Origin: Methylocystis sp.
GTDB taxonomy: Bacteria; Pseudomonadota; Alphaproteobacteria; Rhizobiales; Beijerinckiaceae
Assembly (NCBI GenBank): GCA_020252485.1
Contig: JADCCX010000013.1
Coordinates: 1 to 64,000 of the forward strand
DNA length: 64,000 nt
Direction of reading: 5' to 3'
In this document: positions 15,063 to 26,119 of the stretch, piece after piece
Numbering within the stretch: the first letter of the stretch is position 1
Layout of the letters: each line of letters opens with the position of its first letter
Translations under genes and position numbers: made by a program
The notes under the pieces: model-generated
Databases searched by the model: none
What the model was told of the DNA's origin: nothing
The model's input: only the letters and a program-made list of their open reading frames with translations

Positions 15063-17039
15063 TCAGGGCAGTCCGATGAGCTGCTTCACCCGCTGGCTAT
15101 GCCCGTAGATGTCGGGATGACGCTCCAGGTTGCCGGATGAATCGCTGGTCAAGGTGAAATACGCCAGATGGATCGGCATCTTCTCCGGCAGCTTCATTTG
15201 GCGTTCGCCACGGCCGATCAGGCCGCGCAGGCCCGCTTCGCTCCAGCCGTTCTGCGCCATCAGGATGGCAGCCAGCTGGAACGGATTCTCGACCCGGACG
15301 CAGCCGTTGGACAGGGATCGGTTCCTGGCGTTGAACAGCGTCCGCTTGGGCGTGTCGTGCAGATAGACCGCATGCTCGTTCGGGAACATGAACTTCACGT
15401 AGCCAAGCGCATTCGAGGCCCCGGGCGGCATGCGGACCGAGGTGTAGCCGCGCCGGGTTCTGATCTCGTAGCCATGGGCGGCGGCCCAGGCCGGATCCAG
15501 ATATTGCGGCTCACGTTTCAGGATTCCGGGCGGCACGTACCAGGACGGATTGACGACAATATGGTCCATCTGGTCCGAAAAGAACGGCGTCTGCGTCTTT
15601 TCCTTGCCGACAATCACGCGCGCTTCGTGAATGACGGCGCCGTCGCGCCGCATCGTCAGCTCGTAGGCCGGGGCATTGACGAGGATATGCGTCTTGCCGA
15701 GATCGCGGGGCATCCAGCGCCAGAACTCCATATTGGCGAGAATTTCTGCTTCCTCGGCGCTCGGCCCTTCGCCGAGCATCGCGAGCCTCGTCTGGGGCGT
15801 GAAGACGCCGTTGGCCGGCAGGCCAACCTCTCGCTGCAGGCTGGCGACCCTGACGGAAACCGAGCGGTCGTAGACCGTTTCGGTTGCGTATTCCAGTCCG
15901 AGCCTGGCGCGGATCAACGGCACGCGCGGGTCGCGCATGCCCGGCCGAAGCGCCGGCCCTTCCGGGATCGGGTCGCCCGCCATGGGACCGGGGCGGTTCG
16001 CCTTCGCCCGAGCGAGATGCTGGCGGAGCGCGGCATATTCCGGATGCGGCGGATTATAGGCCTGCAGCGCGGCGCCGGGATCGCTGCTGCCAGCGAGGCT
16101 GGCAAGAACGGCAGCCGCCGACGCCTTCTGCAGGCGGGGCGTGATCAGCGCATGGACCTGCTGGGGTCTGACCCGCCCCGTGGAGGCTTCCCGCGCATAG
16201 AGGATCAGGGCTTCCGTCATTTGCACTTCGGCGGCGGCAAGCGCCGGCCAATATGGCTCTCCGCCGGAATGGAAGGCGGCCACAGTGCGGTAGCGGGCCG
16301 GATCGAGGCCTTCCTCATCCGCTCGGGCAAGGCGCGCCCGCAAGGACTTTGCGGCATCGTTCCATTGGCCGCCCTGCACCCAGAGCGGTCCGAAGCCTTG
16401 GTTCGCATAGAAATCGAGGATTTCGTCGGCTTCAGCGTCGGTGACGCGCGTGCCGGCTTTCAGCCGCTGGAGAGCGGCGCGCAAGGACTCGGCGGGAATG
16501 GGTCCGGCCACGGGCTCGTCTGCGGCTTTCGGCGCAGGCGCCGGGATCACCGCCGACGCCAGGGTTTCCGGCGCCAGGGCCGCACCGGGCGCCGCAGGGC
16601 TTGATGGCAGGGAGCCGGTCGCGAACTGAGGGGCAGCGAGGTTCGGATCCTCCGGCGGCAGCTCCGGCAAAGGCACGGCGATCCGGATTTCGGATGCCGG
16701 CTCTTCCGCCGACAGGATCACGACGTCGCCGGGCGCTTCGGGCGGCAGGACGGCAACGAATTTGGGCTCCTCGGCCACAGCGTTTGCGGTCTCTTTCACC
16801 TCATCCGCAGGCAGGATCACGACCGGCGGCGGCGGTTCGGGCAAGGCAATTCTGATGGTCAGCCCCTCGGCGCTCTCCGTGAACGGGGGAGGAGGCATCT
16901 CCGGCAAAGGGACGCTGACGGTGATATCCTGGCCGATCGGCTGCTTGGCCGCCGGCTTATTGGACTGCGCCAGAGCGGAAAACGGCAGCGTCAGGCAGGC
17001 CAGCACGGCGAGCAGGATGAGCCGTTCTGCTTTGGGCAT
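15063..17039 (-). CDS. Periplasmic L,D-transpeptidase, YcbB/LdtD-like
   Basis: A 658-residue exported enzyme that makes 3-3 (meso-DAP to meso-DAP) crosslinks in peptidoglycan or attaches proteins to it. A signal peptide (MPKAERLILLAVLACLTLPF, ending near ALAQ) is followed by about 150 Pro-rich residues with repeated PLPE and PPPP motifs, a scaffold domain (LRAALQRLKAGTRVTDAEAD onward), a peptidoglycan-binding-like segment (SLQREVGLPANGVFTPQTRL) and the YkuD domain with VYLHDTP and the catalytic SLSNGCVRVENP. ATG 17039 is chosen because it gives a clean signal peptide; ATG 17069 is an alternative. It is eight bases upstream of the DUF882 gene, suggesting a wall-remodelling operon. Confidence 0.88.
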   Translation of the reverse strand: MPKAERLILLAVLACLTLPFSALAQSNKPAAKQPIGQDITVSVPLPEMPPPPFTESAEGLTIRIALPEPPPPVVILPADEVKETANAVAEEPKFVAVLPPEAPGDVVILSAEEPASEIRIAVPLPELPPEDPNLAAPQFATGSLPSSPAAPGAALAPETLASAVIPAPAPKAADEPVAGPIPAESLRAALQRLKAGTRVTDAEADEILDFYANQGFGPLWVQGGQWNDAAKSLRARLARADEEGLDPARYRTVAAFHSGGEPYWPALAAAEVQMTEALILYAREASTGRVRPQQVHALITPRLQKASAAAVLASLAGSSDPGAALQAYNPPHPEYAALRQHLARAKANRPGPMAGDPIPEGPALRPGMRDPRVPLIRARLGLEYATETVYDRSVSVRVASLQREVGLPANGVFTPQTRLAMLGEGPSAEEAEILANMEFWRWMPRDLGKTHILVNAPAYELTMRRDGAVIHEARVIVGKEKTQTPFFSDQMDHIVVNPSWYVPPGILKREPQYLDPAWAAAHGYEIRTRRGYTSVRMPPGASNALGYVKFMFPNEHAVYLHDTPKRTLFNARNRSLSNGCVRVENPFQLAAILMAQNGWSEAGLRGLIGRGERQMKLPEKMPIHLAYFTLTSDSSGNLERHPDIYGHSQRVKQLIGLP

Positions 17040-17182
17040 GTCGCTTGATTCCCGAGTTTCAATCCCCATCCGGGCGTCCTGAATAAGCATATTCGCCCGC
17101 GTTGCAAAGCGCGGAAATCGGCATGGTGAAGATGGATCGCAGGGTGCGATAGCAACATGGCAAAGGGCGCGTCCGCCGCCCG

Positions 17183-18700
<1,518 letters not shown>

Positions 18701-19053
18701 CTGGCTATGAATTCCGAACCGGTGTCTCGATTTGGCGCAGTCTGACCATCAGGGGTAAACAGGCTGTAAACCGTGATGCAGAAAGACGGATCAAGACGGA
18801 ATATCGATTTCTCTGTCGGATAGGGCGAAAACGTATCGATGGAGGGCATCTTGACGCGCTTGACCGACGGGACTTCGCCCTGATGAAGGCTTAACCATGC
18901 GTCAGGCATTGTTGCGTCCAAACGTCACTTCTGACGTTTTGTTGCCGCGATTTTGCCATGGAAGCGTGGCTTCTTGACGATGTGGAATGAAATGCTTCCA
19001 TCGGCTGCGCAATACCGCGCTGCCGAATCCAGGAAAGGACCAAGGTTACTCCC
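18701..19053. promoter_or_regulatory. Intergenic region with palindromes, divergent promoters
   Basis: This 353-base gap separates the divergent response regulator and a small gene. It contains a perfect hairpin AAACGTCA-CTTC-TGACGTTT (18920-18939), a second inverted repeat ATGGAAGC (18958-18965) against GCTTCCAT (18994-19001), and a single CtrA-like half-site TTAACCAT (18891-18898). AAGGACC before 19054 is a weak ribosome site. The structures lie in the presumed leader of the small gene. No convincing gene was seen. Confidence 0.5.
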
Positions 19054-19248
19054 ATGCCGACCGAGCCTCGTGAGACTCGCGCCGAACAAAGCCGCATCGC
19101 AAGCCGTCAGGAACTGACGCATTTTTACCGTGCGATCGGCATTCCCGCCGTTGTTTCCGCCACCCAGGCGGCCAAGATGACAGCGCCCCCCGCATGCCGG
19201 ACATCCGACCTTCCCGCTTTCCTGCGCAATGCGCATGCCGTAAACTGA
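19054..19248 (+). CDS. Small hypothetical protein
   Basis: A 64-residue basic protein starting MPTEPRETRAEQSRIASRQE and containing ELTHFYRAIGIPAVVSATQA. I recall short alphaproteobacterial proteins with a similar FYRxIGIPAV core but cannot name a family. There is no membrane span or signal peptide. It follows a leader with two palindromes and precedes the DUF6460-like gene by 31 bases, so the two may be cotranscribed. The evidence for translation is the clean frame, codon usage like the neighbours and the AAGGACC element upstream; confidence is moderate. Confidence 0.5.
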   Translation: MPTEPRETRAEQSRIASRQELTHFYRAIGIPAVVSATQAAKMTAPPACRTSDLPAFLRNAHAVN

Positions 19249-19279
19249 TTGCGGTTTTCGAAATCGGTACAGGCGCTCC

Positions 19280-19552
19280 ATGGATGACAATGCTGTAACC
19301 CGCTTCCTCGGCGGCAAGCCGGGAGCGGTCATCCTGAAGCTTGCCGTCATTTCCGTGATCGTGGGCGCCCTGCTGCATCTCGCCGGTCTGTCGCCTGTGG
19401 AATTGTTCAGGGGTCTCGGCGCCATGATCCGAGGCATTGTCGGCACCGGCTGGGATGCGGTCAGCAACATCGCCGAATTCGCCCTCTACGGCGCCATGGT
19501 GGTGGTGCCGATCTGGCTGATCGCGCGGGCGCTCGCGGCCCGCAAGCCGTAG
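19280..19552 (+). CDS. DUF6460-like small membrane protein
   Basis: A 90-residue inner-membrane protein with two hydrophobic helices (AVILKLAVISVIVGALLHLA and ALYGAMVVVPIWLIARALAA) joined by GLSPVELFRGLGAMIRGIVG. The pattern matches the small rhizobial DUF6460 proteins. Function is unknown. It is the second gene of a possible pair with the small protein upstream and converges on pyrD with ten bases between. Confidence 0.75.
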   Translation: MDDNAVTRFLGGKPGAVILKLAVISVIVGALLHLAGLSPVELFRGLGAMIRGIVGTGWDAVSNIAEFALYGAMVVVPIWLIARALAARKP

Positions 19553-19562
19553 GTGCGGCGGC

Positions 19563-20621
19563 TCAGGCCCTCCGGCCGACGATGGCCGCGATGCTCGTGA
19601 TGTTCTCCCGGCGGCAAGCCTGCGCCAGTCCGCTTACGATCTCCTTCGCCAGCCCCGGACCCTTGAAGACCATGGCCGAGTAGAACTGGATGAGGGCGGC
19701 GCCGGCCTCGATCTTGGCGAGAGCGGCGGCTGCGCTGTCGATCCCGCCGACCCCGATCAGGGGGAACTGCCGTTCGACGCGGCGATAGGTCTGGGCCAGC
19801 ACCTGAGTGGACCGCTCGAACAGCGGCTTGCCGGAGAGACCGCCCGCTTGCTTCGCCTGAACCTGGTCCCGCAGGGTCGCGGGCCGTGCAATCGTCGTAT
19901 TGGCCACGATCATGCCGTCGATCCGGCGGTCGCGCGCCACGGTCACGATATCGTCGAGCTCCGTCTCGCTCACATCGGGGGCAATCTTCAGGAGCAGCGG
20001 GACGCGCTTTCCCGCAAGGCCGTCGCGCGCTTCGATCACCTCCGCGAGCAGAGCGTCGAGCGTCGCCCTGGCCTGAAGATTGCGGAGTCCCGGCGTGTTG
20101 GGCGAGGAGACATTGACCGACAGGTAATCGACGACCGGTCCAAGCCCGCGCACCAGCGCCGCGTAATCCGCCGTGCGATCCTCAGAATCCTTGTTGGCGC
20201 CGATATTGACGCCGACAATGCCGCCCTTCCCGCGCCGGGCCGCCAGGCGCTCGCGCACGACGGCGCCGCCATCGCTGTTGAGGCCGTAGCGGTTGATGAT
20301 GGCCTCGTCGGCTGCGAGCCGGAACACCCGGGGCCGGGGATTGCCGGGCTGGGGCAGCGGCGTGACCCCGCCAACCTCGACGAAGCCGAAGCCGAGCCGG
20401 AGGGCCTGATCGGGCACTTCCGCATGTTTGTCGAAGCCGGCCGCCAGACCGACCGGATTGGCGAAATCCAGGCCAAATGCCTTGACGGCAAGACAGGGAT
20501 CATCGGCCGGTTTTGGCGTCAGCGGCAGAAGGCGCAAAGCCTGCACGGTCGCATGATGCGCCCGCTCCGCATCGAGCGCATGGATGAGGGGCCGCGCCAG
20601 ATCGAACAGCGTCCCGATCAT
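19563..20621 (-). CDS. pyrD: Dihydroorotate dehydrogenase (quinone), class 2
   Basis: A 352-residue FMN enzyme oxidising dihydroorotate to orotate in pyrimidine synthesis with ubiquinone as acceptor. The N-terminal amphipathic segment ([20 protein letters not shown]) is the class 2 membrane-contact region. Motifs include [41 protein letters not shown], the catalytic-loop [17 protein letters not shown], and the FMN-binding LIGVGGIDS. Translation starts at ATG 20621, whose ATGA overlaps the stop of the DUF952 gene, so the two are coupled. Confidence 0.95.
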   Translation of the reverse strand: MIGTLFDLARPLIHALDAERAHHATVQALRLLPLTPKPADDPCLAVKAFGLDFANPVGLAAGFDKHAEVPDQALRLGFGFVEVGGVTPLPQPGNPRPRVFRLAADEAIINRYGLNSDGGAVVRERLAARRGKGGIVGVNIGANKDSEDRTADYAALVRGLGPVVDYLSVNVSSPNTPGLRNLQARATLDALLAEVIEARDGLAGKRVPLLLKIAPDVSETELDDIVTVARDRRIDGMIVANTTIARPATLRDQVQAKQAGGLSGKPLFERSTQVLAQTYRRVERQFPLIGVGGIDSAAAALAKIEAGAALIQFYSAMVFKGPGLAKEIVSGLAQACRRENITSIAAIVGRRA

Positions 20622-20962
20622 GGCAGCATCTCCGGCACGATCGGCAGGCCTTCGGCATCGAGCGGCAGGTCGACAACGCCCGTGACTGCCGCCATCGGCA
20701 AGGGTCCGTAGAGGTGCGGGAAGAGATCGCCGCCGCGCGAGGCCTCCCATTTGAGCGCCGCGCCCAGAGCTTCCGCCTCGATCATGGCCAGGATCAGGTC
20801 CGGCTGTCCCCGGAAATGCCGATGCGCGGTCTCCCGCACCTGATGGCCGGCGGAGAAATGGATGAACCCGTCGGCGAGATCGACAGGCGCACCGGTGAAG
20901 ACGCCGGCTTGCTCGGCTTCGCGCCAGGCGTTCACCGGGCTGATCTTGTAAATGAAGGGCAT
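20618..20962 (-). CDS. DUF952 domain protein
   Basis: A 114-residue cytoplasmic protein of the DUF952 family: [20 protein letters not shown], then [20 protein letters not shown] and [17 protein letters not shown]. The HFSxxxQ and FPHLYGPL motifs are characteristic. The fold resembles ADP-ribosyltransferase-like or glyoxalase-associated small domains, but no activity is established. The gene overlaps pyrD by four bases and is often found beside it in this group. ATG 20962 is preferred over GTG 20965. Confidence 0.88.
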   Translation of the reverse strand: MPFIYKISPVNAWREAEQAGVFTGAPVDLADGFIHFSAGHQVRETAHRHFRGQPDLILAMIEAEALGAALKWEASRGGDLFPHLYGPLPMAAVTGVVDLPLDAEGLPIVPEMLP

Positions 20963-21107
20963 CACCGGGCTATAGCGCCGCTTTGCGCCGGGCCCAAGAG
21001 CTGCGGCAGCGATGTCTGGGGAAACGTCACCACCCTATGCCTTGAGTCCTGAATAGTGCAAAAGGAAACCATTTTTCCCGTATGATCTTGCAAGAAAAGG
21101 ACAAATA

Positions 21108-21121
21108 TCCTAGTTCTAGGA
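21108..21121. promoter_or_regulatory. Palindromic operator upstream of S24 repressor
   Basis: TCCTAG-TT-CTAGGA is a perfect 14-base inverted repeat, 21-34 bases upstream of the repressor start codon. A second overlapping inverted pair AGGA...TCCT precedes it. The position between promoter and ribosome site (AGGAGAG at 21131-21137) suggests autorepression by the S24 protein. It does not match the alphaproteobacterial LexA box GTTC-N7-GTTC. Confidence 0.5.
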
Positions 21122-21141
21122 CGCTTTTTCAGGAGAGTTGC

Positions 21142-21777
21142 ATGCCGCGGTTGACCCATGATCAGGTCTGGAGCGCGATCGACGCGCTGGCTGAACGCTA
21201 CGGTCTGTCCGCCTCCGGATTGGCCAAGAAATCGGGCCTCGACGCCACATCGTTCAATAAGTCGAAGCGCGTGGCTCCCGATGGTCATTTGCGCTGGCCA
21301 TCCACCGAATCCGTGGCCAAGGTGCTGGAGGCAACAGGAGCCTCTGTCGATGAATTCATCGCATTGCTGTCCGTCGGCGGCGGGCGTCCGCAACAGGCCC
21401 TGCCGCTGATCGGTTACGCGCAGGCCGGCGCCGGCGGCTTTTTCGATGACGGCGGCTTCCCCACGGGAAATGGTTGGGACGAGGTGAACTTCCCCGGCAT
21501 CCACGATGTGCAGGCTTATGCGCTGGAGGTGACGGGCGACTCGATGATGCCGCTCTACAGAAATGGCGATCGCCTCATCGTCGCTCCCAATGAAAGCGTG
21601 CGTGTCGGGGACCGTGTTGTGGTCAAAACCCTTGAAGGCGAGGTCATGGCCAAGGAACTGAAGCGGCAGACGGCGAAAAACGTGGAGCTGCGTTCGCTCA
21701 ATCCCGAACATATGGACATCATATTGCCGACCGAGCGCATCGCCTGGATGGCGCGCATTGTCTGGGCCAGCCAATAG
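21142..21777 (+). CDS. HTH-S24 (LexA/CI-like) transcriptional repressor
   Basis: A 211-residue repressor with an N-terminal helix-turn-helix (GLSASGLAKKSGLDATSFNK; RWPSTESVAKVLEATG) and a C-terminal S24 peptidase fold. Ser134 (EVTGDSMMP) and Lys171 (EVMAKELKR) are 37 residues apart, as in LexA (119/156). A possible cleavage point is AQAG-AG near residue 95. It is not LexA itself: the winged-helix part is different. Such proteins are conserved single-gene regulators in Hyphomicrobiales. ATG 21142 follows AGGAGAG with four bases between. It lies 15 bases upstream of tal, so sugar-metabolism genes may share its transcript. Confidence 0.87.
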   Translation: MPRLTHDQVWSAIDALAERYGLSASGLAKKSGLDATSFNKSKRVAPDGHLRWPSTESVAKVLEATGASVDEFIALLSVGGGRPQQALPLIGYAQAGAGGFFDDGGFPTGNGWDEVNFPGIHDVQAYALEVTGDSMMPLYRNGDRLIVAPNESVRVGDRVVVKTLEGEVMAKELKRQTAKNVELRSLNPEHMDIILPTERIAWMARIVWASQ

Positions 21778-21792
21778 CGCTATGCGGGCGCC

Positions 21793-22797
21793 ATGAATGA
21801 GGCATCCGAGACCAGAGCATCCGCCAAAGCCGCAGCGCAGTCGCCCTCGCGGCTCGATCAGTTGCGCAAGCTTTCCGTCGTTGTGGCCGATACCGGCGAT
21901 ATCGACCTCATCCGCCAGTTCAAGCCGCAGGATTGCACCACCAACCCGTCGCTGATTCTGAAGGCGGCGCAGAAGCCCGAATATGCCCATCTCGTCGATG
22001 AGGCGGTGGCCTTCGCGCGCGAAAAATCCGCAACGGAGGAGGCGCGTGTCGCCCTGGCCTGTGACCGGATCGCCGTGAATTTCGGCGAGCAATTGCTGAA
22101 GGCCGTGCCGGGCCGCGTCTCCACCGAGGTTGATGCCGACCTCTCCTTCGATGCCAAGGCCTCGCTGGCCAAGGCCCGCGCCATCATCCGCGCCTATGAG
22201 CAGCGGGGCATTGACCGCAGCCGCATCCTCATCAAGCTCGCCGCCACCTGGGAAGGCATCCGGGTCGCCGAGCAACTCGAAAAACAGGGCATCAACTGTA
22301 ACTTGACGCTGTTGTTTTCATTCGCCCAGGCCGTCGCCTGCGCCGAGGCCGGCGTCTATCTGATATCGCCCTTCGTGGGCCGCATTCTCGACTGGCATGT
22401 CAAGGCGACGGGGCAGAGCTTCACCGCCGAGACCGATCCCGGCGTGCTATCCGTCAAGCGAATCTACGAATATTACAAGACGCACGGCTACAAAACCGTG
22501 GTGATGGGGGCCTCGTTCCGGAACACGGACGAGATCGCCGCCCTGGCGGGCTGCGACCGCCTCACGATCGGCCCAGCCCTCCTTGAGCAATTGGCCGGTG
22601 AGGAACGCCCGCTTCCGCGCGCGCTCGATCCGAAGGCGTTCAAGCGCCGCAAGCCGCCCGCACCCCTGACTCAGGCCGCGTTCCGCTACCGCCACAACGA
22701 AGACGCCATGGCGACCGAAAAGCTCGCTGAAGGCATTCGTCTGTTTGCAACCGACCTTGCCCAATTGCGCAGGATTGTCGCGGCGCGTATGGCCTGA
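21793..22797 (+). CDS. tal: Transaldolase
   Basis: A 334-residue transaldolase of the TalB type, exchanging a dihydroxyacetone unit between sugar phosphates in the non-oxidative pentose phosphate pathway. Evidence includes [35 protein letters not shown], the Schiff-base Lys in [39 protein letters not shown] and [12 protein letters not shown]. The first 20 residues (Ser/Ala-rich) are an extension. It is followed 52 bases later by transketolase, its pathway partner. Confidence 0.95.
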   Translation: MNEASETRASAKAAAQSPSRLDQLRKLSVVVADTGDIDLIRQFKPQDCTTNPSLILKAAQKPEYAHLVDEAVAFAREKSATEEARVALACDRIAVNFGEQLLKAVPGRVSTEVDADLSFDAKASLAKARAIIRAYEQRGIDRSRILIKLAATWEGIRVAEQLEKQGINCNLTLLFSFAQAVACAEAGVYLISPFVGRILDWHVKATGQSFTAETDPGVLSVKRIYEYYKTHGYKTVVMGASFRNTDEIAALAGCDRLTIGPALLEQLAGEERPLPRALDPKAFKRRKPPAPLTQAAFRYRHNEDAMATEKLAEGIRLFATDLAQLRRIVAARMA

Positions 22798-22849
22798 ACG
22801 GCTCATCTTTCCCGACTTTGCCGCCCATTTCCGATCGCGAGCTTTTGCC

Positions 22850-24841
22850 ATGACCAATTCCGCCACGCATCAATTGATGGCCAACACCCTGCGCGGCCTC
22901 GCCATCGACGGCGTCGAGCAGGCGAAATCGGGCCATCCCGGCGCGCCGATGGGGCTCGCGGATGTGGCGACGGTGCTGTGGGCGAAGCACCTGAAGTTCG
23001 ATGCCGCAGCGCCGCATTGGCATGACCGCGACCGCTTTATCCTGTCGGCCGGCCATGCCTCCATGCTGATCTATGGCCTGCTGCATCTCTACGGCGTCGA
23101 GGGCGTCACGCTCGATCAGCTCAAGCGTTTCCGCCAGCTCGGCTCAAACACGGCGGGCCACCCGGAAGTCGGCCATACGCCGGGCGTCGAGACGACCACG
23201 GGCCCTCTGGGGCAGGGCATCGCCACGGCGGTGGGCTTCGCCATGGCCGAACGCAAGCTCGCGCAGGAATTCGGCCGCAAGGCGGTCGATCATTTCACCT
23301 ATGTCATCGCCTCGGACGGCGATCTGATGGAGGGCATCAGCCAGGAAGCGGTCGCGCTCGCCGGCCACCTCAAGCTCAGGAAGCTCATCGTCTTCTGGGA
23401 CGACAACGGCATCTCGATCGACGGGGCTTTGTCGATCTCGGATTCGGTCGATCAGGTGAAGCGCTTCCAGGCCTGCGGCTGGCAAACGATCCGGGCCGAT
23501 GGCCAGAGCGAAGCCGCAATCGATGCTGCGATCCGCAAGGCGCAGACCTCCGGCAAGCCGACGCTGATCGCCTGCAAGACCGTGATCGGCTGGGGCGCGC
23601 CGAAAAAGGCCGGTTCCCACAAGACCCATGGCGAACCGCTGGGGGCCGAAGAGGCCGCCGCCGCCAAGGCGGCGCTCGGCCTGCCTGCAGCGCCGTTCGA
23701 GATCACGCCTGAGGCGCTGAAGCTCTGGCGCGCCGCCGGCAAGCGCTCGGCTCCCGCCCATGCCGCCTGGAAAGCAGGCATGGCGACATTGTCCGCCCGC
23801 AAGCTCGCCGAGTTCAACCGCCGCATGGCGGGCGAGCGGCCCGCCAATCTGGCGAAAGCCTTTGCCAAGCAGCGCAAGGGCCTCATCGCAGCGCCGGTGA
23901 CGGTCGCCACTCGCAAGGCCTCGGAACTGGCGCTGGACGTTGCTTTCGAGGCGATGCCGGAGCTGCTTTCGGGCTCGGCGGATCTCACGCCCTCCAACAA
24001 CACCAAGGCGAAGGGCTTCGAATCGATCACGCCGCAATCCTTCAAGGGCCGCTATGTGCATTACGGCATCCGCGAGCATGGCATGGCGGCCGCCATGAAC
24101 GGCATCGCGCTGCACGGCGGCCTCGTCCCGGCCGGCGGCACCTTCTTCGTCTTCACCGATTACTGCCGTCCGGCCATTCGGCTCGGCGCGCTGATGGGCA
24201 CCGGCGTCGTCTATGTCATGACGCACGATTCCATCGGCCTGGGCGAGGACGGCCCGACGCATCAGCCGGTCGAGCATCTGGCGTCGCTGCGCGCCATGCC
24301 CAACATGCGTGTGTTCCGCCCTTGCGATGCAGTGGAGACCTCGGAAGCCTGGGAGCTGGCGCTGTCGCGCACGGACGGGCCGACCATCCTGGTGCTGACG
24401 CGCCAGAACCTGGCCCAGCAACGCCTGGCCGACAGCCGCACGAACAAGCTGGCGGCGGGCGCTTATGAACTGGCCGGGGGCATTGGCGGGCCTCCGGTGG
24501 CCACGCTTTTCGCCTCGGGCTCCGAGGTGGAGATCGCCATGGCGGCCCGCGCGCAACTTGCCGAAAAGGGCGTCTCGGCCCGCGTGGTTTCGGTTCCGTC
24601 GCTGGAGCTTTTCCTGCAGCAGCCGGAGGATGTGAAGGCGTCCGTCATGGGCAAGGCGCGCATCAAGGTGGCGGTGGAGGCGGCCGTCCGCTTCGGCTGG
24701 GATGCGATCGTGGGTCCCGACGGCGGCTTCGTCGGCATGTCGGGCTTCGGAGCCTCCGCTCCCTACAAGGAGCTATACAAGCATTTCGGCATTACGCCGG
24801 AAGCTGTCGCGGCCGAGGTCCTCAAGCGGCACAATGGCTGA
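22850..24841 (+). CDS. tkt: Transketolase
   Basis: A 663-residue thiamine-diphosphate enzyme that moves two-carbon ketol units in the pentose phosphate or Calvin pathway. Motifs: [37 protein letters not shown], the ThDP-binding [13 protein letters not shown], the catalytic-base region [18 protein letters not shown] and [23 protein letters not shown] 22850 gives the family-typical start ([20 protein letters not shown]). It is in tandem with tal. The gap and pgk genes that often follow tkt in this group are absent here. Confidence 0.96.
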   Translation: MTNSATHQLMANTLRGLAIDGVEQAKSGHPGAPMGLADVATVLWAKHLKFDAAAPHWHDRDRFILSAGHASMLIYGLLHLYGVEGVTLDQLKRFRQLGSNTAGHPEVGHTPGVETTTGPLGQGIATAVGFAMAERKLAQEFGRKAVDHFTYVIASDGDLMEGISQEAVALAGHLKLRKLIVFWDDNGISIDGALSISDSVDQVKRFQACGWQTIRADGQSEAAIDAAIRKAQTSGKPTLIACKTVIGWGAPKKAGSHKTHGEPLGAEEAAAAKAALGLPAAPFEITPEALKLWRAAGKRSAPAHAAWKAGMATLSARKLAEFNRRMAGERPANLAKAFAKQRKGLIAAPVTVATRKASELALDVAFEAMPELLSGSADLTPSNNTKAKGFESITPQSFKGRYVHYGIREHGMAAAMNGIALHGGLVPAGGTFFVFTDYCRPAIRLGALMGTGVVYVMTHDSIGLGEDGPTHQPVEHLASLRAMPNMRVFRPCDAVETSEAWELALSRTDGPTILVLTRQNLAQQRLADSRTNKLAAGAYELAGGIGGPPVATLFASGSEVEIAMAARAQLAEKGVSARVVSVPSLELFLQQPEDVKASVMGKARIKVAVEAAVRFGWDAIVGPDGGFVGMSGFGASAPYKELYKHFGITPEAVAAEVLKRHNG

Positions 24842-24886
24842 AGGCAGCCGGTTGACAGCTCGCCCAGGCGTGCCCAACTGGCAGTG

Positions 24887-26119
24887 ATGAAACGCCGGAT
24901 CGTCATCGTGGGAGCAGGCCATGCGGGCGTGCAGGCAGCAGCCTCGCTGCGCGACGAGGGCTTCGACGGCAGCATCCGCCTGATCGATGCGGGCCGGGAG
25001 CTTCCCTATCAGCGGCCGCCGCTCTCCAAGGCCTATCTGAAAGGCGAGGCGACGGCGGAAAGCCTGGTGCTGCGCGGCGAGGCCTTCTACCGCGACAAGG
25101 CGATTGATCTCGCTCTGGGCGAAAGCGTGATCGCCATCGACCGGGCAGAACGGCGGCTCAGCCTCTCGTCGGGAGGCGATTGCCCCTATGACGCGCTTAT
25201 TCTCGCCACGGGCGCGCGGGCCCGCCCCTTGACGGTTCCGGGAGGCGATCTTGAGGGCGTCCATGCGCTCCGCGATCTCGCCGACGCCGCCCGCATCAAG
25301 GAGGAGATGAGCAGAGCCAACGATGTCGTCGTCATCGGCGCCGGCTTCATCGGGCTCGAATTCGCCGCTGTGGCCGCGAAGCACGGCATCGGCGTGACCG
25401 TGCTGGAGATGCAGCCGCGCGTCATGGCGCGGGCGATCTCCGAGCCGATGTCCGCCGCCTTTCAGGCCAAACATGCGGCACTGGGCGTCCATTTGCTGCT
25501 GGGCGAGGGCGTGGCGGAGCTCAGGGGCATCGATGGCCGGGTGAAGGCCGCCGTCACCACCTCCGGTCGGCATCTGCCCGCCGACATGGTGATCGCAGGC
25601 ATCGGCGTGCTGGCCGAGGACCGGCTTGCGGGGGAAGCCGGGCTCGCTTTGGGGAACGGGATTCTCGTTGACGCCCATTTGGCGACAAGCGATCCGGCGA
25701 TTTTCGCCATCGGCGACAACAACAATCACGAAAATCCGTTCTATCGCGGCCGCCTGCGCCTTGAATCGGTGCAGAATGCGCTCGACGAGGCGAAATGCGT
25801 CGCCCGCAATCTGACAGGCAAGCGTGAGCCCTACCGCGCCGTACCCTGGTTCTGGAGCGATCAGGCCGATTTCAAATTGCAGATCGCAGGCGTTTCGAAG
25901 GGATTGTCCCGCCTTGTCCTGCGTGGCGATCGGGAGAGCGGCGCTTTCTCGGTCTTCGGCTTTGCGGGCGATCGCCTCGCCGTTGTCGAATCGGTGAACC
26001 GGCCGGCCGATCACATGATCGCGCGCCGTTTGCTGGGCGAAGGCATCGCTCTCTCTCCGGCGGAGGCCGCCGATCCCGCCTTCGAACTCAAGGGGCTGCT
26101 GACGCGCCCGGTTCGCTGA
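24887..26119 (+). CDS. FAD-dependent ferredoxin/rubredoxin reductase-type oxidoreductase
   Basis: A 410-residue two-dinucleotide-binding flavoprotein of the oxygenase-coupled ferredoxin reductase family. FAD motif: RIVIVGAGHAGVQAAASLRD; the substrate loop ELPYQRPPLSKAYLKG is typical; LILATGARAR and the NAD motif VVVIGAGFIGLEFAAVAAKH follow; AIFAIGDNNNH is the second FAD contact; a C-terminal dimer domain is marked by WFWSDQADFKLQIAG. It passes electrons from NAD(P)H to a small iron-sulfur protein. No oxygenase or ferredoxin gene is adjacent, so the partner is unknown. It starts 45 bases after tkt and its 3' end overlaps the convergent gene by 32 bases. Confidence 0.87.
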   Translation: MKRRIVIVGAGHAGVQAAASLRDEGFDGSIRLIDAGRELPYQRPPLSKAYLKGEATAESLVLRGEAFYRDKAIDLALGESVIAIDRAERRLSLSSGGDCPYDALILATGARARPLTVPGGDLEGVHALRDLADAARIKEEMSRANDVVVIGAGFIGLEFAAVAAKHGIGVTVLEMQPRVMARAISEPMSAAFQAKHAALGVHLLLGEGVAELRGIDGRVKAAVTTSGRHLPADMVIAGIGVLAEDRLAGEAGLALGNGILVDAHLATSDPAIFAIGDNNNHENPFYRGRLRLESVQNALDEAKCVARNLTGKREPYRAVPWFWSDQADFKLQIAGVSKGLSRLVLRGDRESGAFSVFGFAGDRLAVVESVNRPADHMIARRLLGEGIALSPAEAADPAFELKGLLTRPVR

